DNA of 64,000 nt, from positions 8,246,001-8,310,000 of the forward strand of contig NC_063257.1 of the NCBI RefSeq assembly GCF_019578655.1, given 5' to 3'. Position numbers and translations under genes: made by a program. Under the pieces are notes generated by a model. The model saw only the letters and a list, made by a program, of their open reading frames with translations. It was not told the DNA's origin and searched no databases. The stretch is from Ricinus communis. Its lineage: Eukaryota; Streptophyta; Magnoliopsida; Malpighiales; Euphorbiaceae. Below are positions 49,780 to 61,855 of this stretch, piece by piece (the stretch's first letter is position 1; every line of letters begins with the position of its first letter).

Positions 49780-52700
49780 TTTTATTCAATCTTCTTTTTC
49801 TATAGGAACCATAAAGATATACAATTAGGACTCCCTTTTTTTTTTTTCCTTTTTTCTTTTTGAGTGTATGATCATCTTCATTCATCGTGGAAAAGAGGGG
49901 AGATAGAAGGGCTATAGTGGAAATCTGATTTTTGGTAGGTCAGCAAGTTGGAGACTTGTCAATGGCATCATGTTTCTTATTTTTAATTTGGTGGGTCATA
50001 TGATACAACAGTTTTGCTGTATATTATCTAATGGTCCTTTTTTTTTTCCTGATACCATTCTTTTGTCATGTCACTTATGGCATGTAATTGAAAAACAATA
50101 ACATTTTGGTTCTTAAGTTTTTTGTTGACTTTCTCGTCTCATATATTATGTACTCTTGCAATCACAAAGGTTGAATCTTTCAATATTTTCTATGTCACAT
50201 TTCGTGCAAATTATTAATGTGGCAGTTTCTATGCATATTTGGCAATTAAAAAACTTTGTTCATGAATTAAATATAAACTTTTTTTAATTAATCATCTTCT
50301 TGGCTGGAAAGAACTATGCAGTGGGCATAATTTAAAATAACATCTAAAAACAAGAACAGCTATACCCACATTATCTTTGTTTGTTATGTTATTCTTTTGT
50401 TTCTGCTTGAACTAGAGGCTTATATGAAGCCAAGTTACTTTGCATTTACTCCAGCCATTTGAACCGTACACATCGCCCTCACAGTAAGTTTTGATGGCAA
50501 GAGATCCAAAATTATGGCAATTTCTCATACATGTGATGAGAAATGCCCCTTCTAAACATTAACGTTCCTTCTTTCTTTTCCTCTCCCTTTAATAAATGTT
50601 CATGTCTTCAGCAACAGGACCATGACAGAACATAAAGGACATATAGACAGGAAGAGTAAAAAGAAAGAAAAAAAAAAAGGTGTTTTCAAGCCTTACTTGC
50701 CTTCTTTTGTGTATGAATTATCTAACTTGGTCCAACTTAACTTTGCATAAAATTTTACTTTTATTATAAATTTTATATTATCATCAAAATTTTTATCAAT
50801 GAAATGACTAAATAATGAACTAAAATTGACTTTAATATTTTACTTATTAAAATTCTACTTTTAAAATCGAACGAAATTATTTATTTAATGCAATTTAGTC
50901 ATTCGTATTACCATTCCAAATTTACCAAATTTGGATAGAACTATAAAATATATAAAAAAATAAAAATTAAATGTCTAAATTGCCATAATTTGAACTTTAA
51001 TGAAAATTAGTACAAATATTAATAGATAAATTAACTCATTTCTCATAATTTTGATTTAAATGCCTTTAGTGTATTGAATGCTAATCCGACCAAACCCTAT
51101 TCACTGAATTTAATTTTTAATGTTGACAAGTACTATTTTTCTTGGACTGACAATGAGCCCATAGTTTACTTTGGTTTTCTTTTCCTTTTCAGTTTTTGGA
51201 TTTAGGGTTGAGTGAGGATAGAGTATCAATTTTCTTTTGGCTTGAACACCAACTTGCCCCCTAAACTTGGACATGATGACCAATTTATTCATTTTTTAAT
51301 TTTTTAGCCAATTAACCTACATATTTGCCAAAAGTGGCCAAAATATTCATTTTTTAGTTTGAAACTGATACGTGAGACTCAGTTTCACTTTAAAATGCGT
51401 AAATTCTTTTTATTAGATAATATTTTCTAAAAAAGTTGATTAAGAAATCAAATTTTCTCATTATTTATTTATTTTAACTAAAATTAAATCATAATAAAAA
51501 AAAATATTTAAATAAAATACTGACAGTTTTATGACCTAAAACTAACAATGAAAAAAAATTTCAAAATCAACATAACAAATTGAAATTAAACCCAACTCTT
51601 CTTTACAAATAAACATACAAGTAGTATCTCATCTCTTGCATAAAATCCACCACCAACAATTTATTATCTTTTTGTCGTCCTTTATATCCTCTTCCACCGC
51701 CAACATTATCATCATTCCCACCATCAAATTTGTAAAATTAAATTATTGCTTCTATTCTCTTTTATATTCTATCTTTTTTTTTTCTTTTTATCAATAACAT
51801 TCTATTTTTTGATTTTGTAATCTTGATCTATATAAAAAAATCCTTTTGTTGATGAACTCTATGATTTGAATGGCTTGGAAGAGATTGGGAGAAAATGGGC
51901 ACAAATGCAAAAGATTGGCATGAAGAGTGAATCAATTTAGCTTTAATTCTACAAAAATTTATTGTTAGAAATATATGAGCGGAGAGGAGAGAGAGAGAAA
52001 CATCGATGGTTTATATATATATATATTTAGTAAACTTGAGCTTGTAAGTCATGCGGTAGTTTAGAGCTAATTAATGGGTACAATGGCTATCTTTTATAAG
52101 TTGGTGGGTAAAATGACCAAAAAATTAAAATATGGGTGAATTGTTCATTGATTTCTAAGTTCAAAGGGCAAATTACCATTTTTTTCTTCTTTTAGTATGA
52201 TTCTAGATCTCATTAGTTCTCTATACTGAAAACTATACTAAACTATCTCATATTATCCCGAACTAAAACTAAAATTAATTTAAAATATTTTTATTTATTT
52301 ATATATATAATTATTTTTATAATAAGTCCAAATCTTAAGAAAACTTAAAACCAAATATAAAAATTCTTACCAAAAATAAATCTCAATTTTATTCTCTAAT
52401 AAAATATAAACTCAATGGTCCAAATCTAAAATAGAAAGACTAAGGTTCAATTTTATTACAATATTAATTATTCTATAATTTTTTCTTGATTGTTAGTAAA
52501 ATCTTCAAATTGAAATCATTATCGTTCATTTAATTAGAAAATATGGAACCTAATTTTTTCTTAAACTTTAGTAATGATAAATTATTCTAGTACCAAAAAA
52601 ATTAACATTATTAACTTATAATAATGTAGTGCTAATATATTATTAATCATATTTATAAAATATTTTTTACTAGTAATGTGTCTTTTAACTAATCAATAAG

Positions 52701-54240
52701 ATATATTTTTTATTAATTTCTTTTAATAAAACCATACTATATTGCATTAGATGAATAAAATGAAATGTATTTATTAGTTGGACAATAAAATATTACATAT
52801 GTTCAATTGGTGCATGGAAATTATTAAATAAACATATTTATTTAATATGTAATAATTTTATTAGTTTGGCGGATTGAAAACAAACTTCTCTAATATTTAG
52901 TTATTAAATGTAAGTATAATATATTTGTAGTAATTTTTATTTTCTATTGCATAGGCTTTAAATTAATTTCGATTGAATTAATTTAAGCTAAAAAATATTT
53001 TTAATTATCTAAAAGTAGATCTCTATACTGATCTATTCCAGAAAATTGATACAGAGATTTTTATGCTAAGGCATAGTTTTAAAAATTTAATTTTAAAATT
53101 TCTAATATTTAGTATACTTTTAGAGATCTTCTAATTTTTGTATTTCTTCAAATAATGCTGACGTCTGATTAGAGTAAAAAGTAAGACAAATTTAAGATAA
53201 TAAGGCGTAGGAAGAAAATAAAAAGTGATTGGGATTAAGGGTTTGGCTCATATTAATAGGCAGAAAAAGAAATCAAAATATGGTACAGGAAATGCAGATC
53301 AAATAGTTTCCAAGTGATCAAGATTGACCAAATCAAATGAATTAGGAGTAATATGTATACAAGTGAAAGCTGAACTTGAAAGAAAGGATTCAACCAAATC
53401 AATCTTGGACAAATGGTTGCACCCTTGGCTTCCTCTTAATGATTGACCTTGACTTTCACTTAGAAAAATCTTTAGGAGCATGCTGCCATACTTAGCTTGA
53501 AGTATTCATTAGTTGTAACAAAAAGGAAAAAAGAAGAAGAAGAAGAAGAAGAATATAAATTCATTAGACTTTCCAAAGAAGAAAAGACATTGTTTATAAG
53601 GATAAATCCATCAACGTTTTACCCCACATTTTATTGCAAGAATGTGACAACAAACACTTTGAAGTTGACCAGGACAAAACCTTGAACTTGCCGGATTACC
53701 CTTTCTATTAAAAAGACAAAAGGATTAGTTGGAGTTTCAAGGCGTACTTTGCTTTTGGGGCCACAAAGTCAAAAAAAAAAAAAAAAAAAAGGAAGCTCCT
53801 TTTATACTTTATCACTTGATTGATCTTTTATAGTCATATTCAGATAATATTTAATTTTGGAAAAGGCCACGATGTGGGAGTAGTTAAATAAGAACAGATT
53901 TTGATCAAGAAAAAACCAGCCCATGAAAGCTGAAATTTACATTATTATACTAATCAAGTTATGAAAGTAGTAGTTATTGAAATACAAAGTTAGATTTTGG
54001 TTGGCATGACATTAACAGGCTGGATTAATATTTAAATAAACCAGAATTGTGCATAATTATGTCAGCTTGACAAGCCTGGAAAGTTGGAAATAATCAAGTG
54101 AAGTTTCTTTCTTTTTTAATAGTAAATTCCAATATGTCATTCGAGACTAGGTTATTGAAGAGTAAATTATCTCATACTTTTCACTTGCATTATTGATTAT
54201 TGGGCACAATTAATCAACACATACAACTGAGTCATCTACT
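49780..54240. other. Intergenic region downstream of the VQ gene
   Basis: AT-rich, no gene recognised. It contains the presumed VQ 3' UTR, a degenerate inverted-repeat element at about 51215-52190, and an A20 tract near 53771-53790. Short open frames near 53299-53685 have no motif. Confidence 0.55.
51215..52190. mobile_element. Degenerate inverted-repeat (MULE-like) element
   Basis: The left arm from about 51215 (ACTTGCCCCCTAAACTTGGA, GACCAATTTATTCA, TTTTTTAATTTTTTAGCCA) resembles the reverse complement of the right arm ending about 52190 (ATTTGCCCTTTGAACTTAGA, GAACAATTCACCCA, TTTAATTTTTTGGTCA). Divergence is substantial and the ends are approximate. No coding region. Same general style as the 12.1 kb element but not obviously the same family. 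Confidence 0.45.
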
Positions 54241-54334
54241 AGAATCTATTGTCATCAAAATACCAAGTCCTATCCAATTCCATCTTCAGACTTTTCTTAT
54301 GCTGTACAGGAAATAGAAGAATTACACATCTTTT

Positions 54335-54337
<3 letters not shown>

Positions 54338-54386
<49 letters not shown>
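54338..54386. repeat. (TA)n microsatellite
   Basis: Uninterrupted TA run beyond the 3' end of the PHD-finger gene. Confidence 0.95.
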
Positions 54387-54387
<1 letters not shown>

Positions 54388-54853
54388 TGATGAATAAGAA
54401 CAATTTATCAAGATGCCTAAGAAAAGAGCAAGCTCGAAAATGCCATGGGAAAATATCCATTAACCCAAAAAAGGAAGAAAAAACAAGAACTAAAAAATGT
54501 GCTGAACCTCTTCACAATGATCCAAAACTTGCGCAGTCACCGAAGACCAACTTACTGCTTTTCATGTTCGCTGCACCAATAAATTTCATAGTTAACTCTT
54601 TAATCGGGCTACTGCTGAATTGCAAAATCCTGTTCTGTAAAATGTGTCATGCTTCTCTGTCTTCTTTGACATTTGAAGCATAAGGAAGCATTTACAATGA
54701 CAACAGAGAACACAGTAAAACTACCAGAAACAGCAGATGCCCCATAGAGCCTCTTACCCTGTGTACTCCAAAATTTGGTTATGCGGCACTGCCACTGGTG
54801 TGGAAATAGTCACTACTAAACAAGATATGCCCTAAACAGACTTTGTTAACGAG

Positions 54854-57800
54854 TCATAGCACTGATGGACTTTGTGTGGAATGTACCGAGTCAACACCAT
54901 TACTACCGTTGCTTAAAGGACTTACAGGACTCCGTCTATCCCAGGTTGAGGACTCTAGGGGATGTTTCTCCTTTTCAGGGACAGCATCAACTGCTACAAT
55001 TGTAGACCGCTTTCCCTTGAATACTCCCCACAAATAAAATTTTGCCTGGAATCCTGTAAATTAAGTTATAAAAGGAAGATTAAACCGATTTTATTTATAC
55101 ATTTAAGAGGCACAAAGAGCTCTTCAATAGATAAATATTTGGCCTTACTCCAAAATTCTATTGGCAGTAATGTAGAAGAGAATATCAGGAGTTCCGCATT
55201 TTGAACAATAACTCTCATGGCAATGTCATATTGGATCATGTCATTTACTAGGCTATCAAAAGCCTTTTCGTTCCTATTAGAAAAGAAGAAAAAAGCTTTT
55301 AAAAGAATTAAACAGAGAAAAACAAAAGAAAAAGTTAAAGCATAACTACTAGTTACCCACCTCACACTATCTGGAAAAAAATAAAGAGCAATACTATCAT
55401 CCCTTGGCCCCGACTCTGCAAAACCTTTAGGCCACATAATGGACCTGGGAAGTAATTCCGGTGAAAGTGAAGTTGGCATTGATTTTGCTTCCTCACTGAC
55501 TTTAAGACATGCTAGATTAGAGACGTGAGCAACAAGTCCGACCATTATAGAAAACTTTTTGTCCTGTATGCTCAAGCTACCCCTGTTAATCAAGTAAACC
55601 AAACCATATATATCAATCAATAACTTACCAAACGGTTCTAAAAGACAGAGATGGGAAAAATAGAAACATCTTGCCTCCAAATTGGTTCTTCTATCGGCTT
55701 TGCATGGATATAACTCTGTTCTATAATACTTAATTCAGGAGAAATAACCAGCTGATAGTTATTATTACAAGGTTCAGCCACTTCATGGAGACTGCCCTCA
55801 TTTAAACCATTCCGCCTTTCAGCCTCTTCATGGAAGCAGTCTTCATCCATATCATTCCTTTTTTTCTCAAGCTTCTGCCCTGTCTCCCCAACCTCGGGAA
55901 AAATTGTCTCCAGAGGTATAGCCACAATACATCCACCCTCTTCATTGATGATGCCGCCCTCATCTAAACCATGCCGTCTTCCATGGTTCTCATCTTTCTG
56001 TTCATCATCAGAGCAATTCGTCTCAAGCTGTTGAAGGTCACCAACATCCAGTTTAGAGTTTTTACTTTCATGAGATTCTACCCCTTCATTGGTGATGTGA
56101 TCATCCAATGCATCTCGTGATTCAAACTCCTGATTTTTATCAATAGTCTTTAAGCAATCCGCATCATGCAGTTGAACAGAGGAGCTCTTTTCCAGACCTG
56201 CAACCTTTGAATTAGTCAATGAGCAACTGTTGACTTTTCTTTTCTTAGATTTCTGCTTTAAATTCTTGATGGATTCACAATCCTCGCACAACCACAATAC
56301 ATACTCATCAAAAGTTGCTGGCAAAATAGCCAAGCAATAGCTGGAGCAAAGAAAGGACAAACTATAGTCAGGACAAACTTACCACAGCAAAACAAATATA
56401 TAAATATCAAAAAATTTAAAGAAAACAAATGCATAACAGTCAATCAGTCATTATGAAGCTCTTTACTTAAAATTAACACAACGACACCCCTTATAGATTG
56501 AGGGACAGGATCAGTACTAAGAATCTCTAGTAGCACAAAATATGATAAGACAACACTGCCCCTCCGTCGCTTGTCATATCTGGTTATGCCTCTGCATAAT
56601 TTAGGTGTCATTTCTGACTATGCTTCTATCTTTAACTTTTCTGATGAAGCTATTATTTCATGCCAATGCAAAATCAATTCGGCCAGAAATATAGATCTTG
56701 CTAACATCACGAATATATAAAGGGCTTACTTACCAATGCACAGCATAAACTTGACATTCATCACAAAAAATCAAAGCATTAGAGAAGCCTCCATCACCAC
56801 ATGTCTGACAAATAGTCACCTAGAACACCAATTGTATAGTTACTACAGCATGTTTGTGCAATTTCAGGAAAATGGAAATTCAACATCTAAACAATCAATG
56901 CTATACATAGTTACTCAGCATGTTTATAAAATTTCTACAATATCCGGCATCTGAACAGTTAGTGGTCCAGCACCCACATCAAACACAGCCCAAAAATTTA
57001 CTCCCTTGAAAGATAAATGTCAAAATGCTAAATCAACTAAAGCAGTCTCATGAGTCATGCCATTTAACATCTTGTAAATCATAAAATTTATCCTACTTCA
57101 CACTAAATTATATGACTATCACAATATGAAGTATCTGATACCATTCATCTCCTTTACTTGTTAATTATTAGTGATCAGCCACTGAGATGTGAATGAGAAG
57201 CTCTAAAGAAATATTAAATGCATCAGCAATGACTTAAAAATATAGTAAAACCAACAAGAGCAGCACATATATGTGAATTGAAAGATGAAGAACCCCATAA
57301 AAGTTTAAATGAACATTCAGTACTACTCCAGTACAGGATCAGATAGTCTCCAATTTCTAAATACCAGCAGTGTTTTGTTCATTAAATATTATACAAGGAA
57401 CTATGCTTCATTGAACTAAAATATTTACTTCTGTCAAACAAGCAGCAGAAATTTTTTCTTTCCATTATTTTATTAACAAAGAAGACTGAAGAGTGGTTTA
57501 GATTTTGACTTCACTCAATCAACTTGGCATCAATTTGAAAGCATCCAAACCAACAACATAGGTGAAGGCTGATAGCTCTGCATCTCTATCAGTCAAGCAT
57601 CAAGAGACTAATATAGGCTCAAAAAATAATAATAATAATAATAACAGTAATAATGATAATATAAAAGAGGTTCAATGGGCAGGGAATCAAATCAGTAAAG
57701 AGCAAAAAGAAAGTGTCTTGAGAAATCTTTTTTACTTAACTTATATCAGAAATTCTCAGAAAAGGTTCCTTATGCTAAAATAATAATAAATTTATCGTAT

Positions 57801-59270
57801 GAAAAATGAAGGATCCACACAAAAAGCTCAACAGCATGGTAGAAATGCTTACCAGCATCAAGAAAAAACATATCAAGCAGTACATAATAATTTTTCCATT
57901 GTATTATTAAGAATAAGCAGAGAAGGAAAACAGTAATAAATCTGTCTGAGGATAGCGCTAACAACTGGGACAAAAATATGGGTAGTCAGCTAAAAAGGCC
58001 CATTAGTAAGGTTAATCAGACAATACCTGATACTATAGCCATTACACAACAAGCATTCATGGTTGTTAAAATGAATTGAAGATGGAGAGATAAGCTTGGG
58101 CAACACAAATTTTCAGGAAATTTGAAATATTCTTTGCAGTAGCTCTTAAATGAATATTCTTTGGTATGCTTCCTTCCCTAGTACTTCTAAGCACTAACAA
58201 GGGTTCCAACAATGTAAATGAAGCTGCAAAAGCAAATTATCTGCAGTTTCCTAGTCTCATCTGCAGATAGATCAGCAGCTCAAAATTATTGTCCACTAGT
58301 TCACCAACTTATCGGCCAAAATCCAATAAATCACAATTGATATGATATGATGTAACCATCAACTATTCACTCTTAAAGTGGTACAAGTTACCACAATACT
58401 TGATGACAGTACTTAACCTTGTAATTCCTAATAAAAGAAAAATTGCATTCCATTGCAGCAACTTGTTCTTTTCTTTGCCTCTGGAAAACCATTTCAGCAA
58501 ACAAAAAGCTACGGAATGCAGAGCAACCACAAGAAGCACATTCAATCCAAGTTCTCTTACTAAAAAAATACACAACCTCGAAAACTGCTGAAGAAACCTA
58601 AACAGCTAATGCAAGAAATTATAATTAAGCTCCTCTGAATGTCTTTGTGAATCTACAATCAAAAACATAAAATCAAAATCTCATATATTCTATAAGATAC
58701 TTTAAGCCAAATTCTCATTTTACATCTACAAGTAATCTTTAATGGACCACCACCATCAGCTAAATTAAATTTAACACACTTCATTCTTCTATACTAAAGT
58801 CATAATACCGACCTCCGACCTCTACAAGATAAACAAAATGTCTCTTTTAAAACCTCTACCAGACAAAGAACCAGTTTCTAAAACAAAAACATAAATTTCC
58901 ACACATATAAGCCTAAGAGATTGCAACCTTATATGATAAACTTCCCTAAATTATGACATAAGAATACATTCCCAGAATTCACATTCCAATTATACTATGA
59001 AATTTACTCAATACAATGATCTAAAATATGTACTGAGGAAAAGAAAAAGAAAAAAGAACAATTCAAAGTAAGCCCATAAAGACATTATAATCTACATAAC
59101 CATGAAATTAGAACACTTAGTCATAATTATAATTTATGTTTGCACTAAGCCATAATCCTAAAACACTCAGTACCCAACACCCACTGATCGAAAAGGGCCG
59201 AAACTTTAAAATAAAGAAACAAATTCCCTGTTTCAAGAATTTAAACATGCAAAAGAGAGAAACTAACCAT
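54854..59270 (-). CDS. PHD-finger protein with AIPP2-type C-terminal domain
   Basis: Six coding exons (59270-59268, 56819-56734, 56340-55675, 55582-55361, 55273-55149, 55053-54854) join in frame to 433 residues. The first supplies only the ATG, immediately before a GTTAGT donor. Residues 5-51 form a C4HC3 PHD finger (CQTC, CDEC, VH, YC, LCEDC). A basic stretch (KQKSKKRKV) is a likely nuclear signal. A long acidic linker with repeated RRxGLxEG motifs follows. The C-terminal domain has EEPIWRG, ELLPR, DDSIALYFFP, NAELLIFSSTLLP and FWRFQAKFYLWGVF, the signature of Arabidopsis AIPP2/PAIPP2, which join BAH-PHD and CPL2 proteins in transcriptional repression. That function is family knowledge. The PHD reads VHCYC where relatives commonly have VHRYC. 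Intron 3 has a GC donor. Confidence 0.85.
55583..55674 (-). other. GC-AG intron (PHD gene intron 3)
   Basis: The exon ends ATTTGGAG and the intron begins GCAAGA; the next exon begins GGGTAGC after TTAACAG. This joins EEPIW-R-GSLSIQ in frame, as in relatives. No nearby GT gives the conserved WRG junction. Confidence 0.75.
56820..59267 (-). other. First coding intron of the PHD gene
   Basis: A 2.4-kb intron between the ATG and the second codon. It is AT-rich with no recognised gene. The open frames at 57562-57783 and 58363-58591 are low-complexity or motif-free. Confidence 0.65.
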
Positions 59271-59522
59271 AGTGAAAAGGTAGTGGCAACATGAATTTGG
59301 AGAGAAGGAGAGCAGAACCCAGCAACCAAAACGGCAACAATTGAACTCACTAAAGAATTTGAGTTCAATACATAAGAACTCCCACAACAACACAACAATG
59401 GTGTGTAACGTTTGTTTAGCAAAGAAGAGGGTAAAAAGTTGAAAGATTAGAAAGCTTTGTTTTTGAAGGAATCAGAGTTCTTAATTACGGATTACAATTT
59501 AGGGTTTTGTCGTAATTCTCTT

Positions 59523-59525
59523 TTT

Positions 59526-59560
<35 letters not shown>
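59523..59560. repeat. (CT)n tract in the PHD gene 5' region
   Basis: CT repeat on the plus strand, hence a GA repeat in the leader or core promoter of the minus-strand gene about 255-290 bp before its ATG. GA/CT tracts are common near plant transcription starts. Confidence 0.85.
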
Positions 59561-59564
<4 letters not shown>

Positions 59565-59570
59565 AAATGT

Positions 59571-60347
59571 ATTTTTGGACTGTTGATGTTCTTGAAGAAA
59601 AAAAAAAAAATAACGAACTCTATTCTACAAAAATGAGAAAGGCGGGGATGTGGCTTGCTATTAGCTGCGGAAACTATGGCGCGTGAGCAATGTCGCCTTT
59701 TACAGGTCACGTTTATAACGAGTGTTTTAGAAGAGTCTAAGGTGTTGACCGCGCGTAGCCAATTGAGAATAATCTTTATCCACTTTTTCGTAGTGAAAAA
59801 TTTAGCGTCATTTAAACACTGAACTAATATTCTCCAAAAAAGAAAAATTTAAACTAATAAAATAAGACATTACTTATAAAAAGATATATAAAAATAATTT
59901 AAAAAATTCTGCAACAATAAAATATCCTCATTTTATTAATTTAGACGAGACACGTCCACATAATATAATTTATTTTGGTGCTAATTAATGTCACTAGCAT
60001 TGCTAATTGGACACTGAACAAAATCTTTTATTTTTTAGTTTTATTTCCTGTTATATTGAAATGCATATCTAACCCTGAAAAGAAATCACAGCATTAAGAA
60101 ATTTCAAAGGGAAATAGACTTCAAAGATAGTCCATTTTTCTTTTTGTATCAGGATTTGCAGTAGCAGTACCAGAAGTTCCTAAGGTCAAAAAAGATAAAA
60201 ATGATAAATTAGTCCATATATTATTGTAAGTTATTACTTTTAAATGTAAATTTTATGATCCAACAAACATAATGTTTTCTAGTCAAATACAAACAGAAAA
60301 AACATTACGAACCTCGGCAGCCATTTCAGGAGAGGGGATGATTCTAT
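59571..60347. other. Intergenic, between the PHD gene and the RLP fragment
   Basis: Promoter side of the PHD gene and 3' flank of the RLP fragment. No further gene recognised. Confidence 0.55.
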
Positions 60348-61257
60348 CTAGCTATGAGATTTCTGTTGCAATCTTCTCCTGTACACTGCTAGTGTCACAT
60401 ATAGCCGATCTGCCAATTTGTCCAGGAGCTGGAAATATGCATGTCTCCAGGAACGCTTCAACAGTAAAGTACAGGAAACTCCCCAGAAGCCAACAATGAA
60501 TCCGAGTCCCATGCCAGCATAAAGCCATCTCCTGAATTCATTATCTCCATCTTCTTGATTTTGCTGGCTGTCAGTACTGGATTTTGGAGCTTGAGTAGTA
60601 CTTTCTTCTGGGCACTTTTGTGTAAGAGGTAACCCGCAAAGTGCATGATTACCAATAAATACAGACGCACTGAAGCTCTGAAGCTGATTGCTTGATGGAA
60701 TTCTCCCAGACAAATCATTGTACGACAAGTTCAAGGTATTCAGAAAATTTAGGCCAGCCATACTAGAAGGAAGTTTGCCTGATAGTTGATTTTGAGACAA
60801 ATCAAGTGACTCTAATTGCTTCAGACAACCAATCTCTTCGGGTATTATATCAGACAACTTGTTGTTCGACAAGTTCAATTGATTAAGCTCAGACAAGCTT
60901 GATAATTCCCTCGGAATCTCTCCTTCTATTTTGTTACTTGAAAGATCAATTATCCTAAACCTGGCCAGATTTTTCTTACAGATGTACTTCATTCCCTTCC
61001 AAATAACCAATGCCTTGTCGATATAAAGTTCTGTTGCTCCCATAAAATACAATGTAAGACCATTCTCTACCAAAAGATAATTATGTCTGATGGTTCCAAT
61101 TGGATTTCTGTCAGTCATGGCTTTCAAATTCTTCAGGCAGTTTGGTATGGTTCCATTGATATTGTTTAAAGAGATATCCAAGATCTGAGCATTGGTTAAT
61201 TGACACACTTGCAAAGGTATGTTTCCATGGAACTGATTGGATTTCAGGCTAAGATAT
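60348..61257 (-). pseudogene. C-terminal part of an LRR receptor-like protein, split by copia-2
   Basis: About 302 codons reading LSLKSNQFHGNIP, an LRR, the island region (RNPIGTIRHNYLLVENG), four more LRRs (IDLSSNKIEGEIP, LNLSNNKLSDIIP, LDLSQNQLSGKLP, LNLSYNDLSGRIP), the LRR cap (FIGNHALCGLP), an acidic spacer, and a transmembrane helix with GxxxG (GMGLGFIVGFWG) and a short basic tail without a kinase. This is the end of an EIX/Cf-type RLP that would work at the plasma membrane with SOBIR1. The upstream part is cut off by the LTR at 61258; the rest, if present, lies beyond the element outside the window. The coding sequence that remains has no stop, so the disruption may be recent. Confidence 0.85.
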
Positions 61258-61855
61258 TGTTGGGGCAATATCGATATAGTTGAGTCACAAAGGAAAAAAA
61301 TAGAAATGGCAAAAAAAAAAAAAACACAATCACACGACACAAGAGATCTACGTGGAAAACCCTTTAGTATAAAGGAAAAAACCACGAGCCAAACTCCGAT
61401 CAATCCACTATCAAGAAAAACTCCGAGAACAATCACCAGTCAAAAATACCTAAATCAACTCTCTAGCCAAAAAACCCTATAATTCTCTATGATTATAGAT
61501 AAAAAAACTAGAGAATTAACTCTTCAAAGTATAATTGAATCTATACTCAATACTCCTTGATAATAGTCTAACACAATAATTGATTCATAGAAAATTATAG
61601 TCTAATCTTCCTATAATTTTGTGTTCCTCTCTCTCTATTTTTCCACTCTTTCTCTCACGCGGCTAACTTCTCTTCTGTTTGTTGCGCAATCCCTAAGAGA
61701 AACGAGAGCATGAATTGGTTAAAACCAATTGACAACTCTTCACATGACTTCCTTATTGTCCACGTGCTTGGTTTAATGAATTTGGACAAAGTGATGAATT
61801 GAACTTTTCCAATTCATTAACCAACTTGGACTGGACTTATATCATAAGCCCAACA
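61258..61855 (-). repeat. 3' LTR of copia-2
   Basis: 598 bp bounded by perfect inverted ends TGTTGGG...CCCAACA, followed by a purine tract on the minus strand (GGAGGGGGA). The flanking GATAT (61253-61257) would be one arm of a target duplication whose partner lies outside the window. Confidence 0.88.

Noticed and set aside
54249..54683. 144-codon plus-strand open frame
   Set aside because: Its core is the (TA)n microsatellite translated as an Ile/Tyr repeat; no homology to any domain I know.
55066..55680. A single 204-codon minus-strand gene
   Set aside because: It reads through two introns of the PHD gene; splicing gives the conserved AIPP2-type domain instead.
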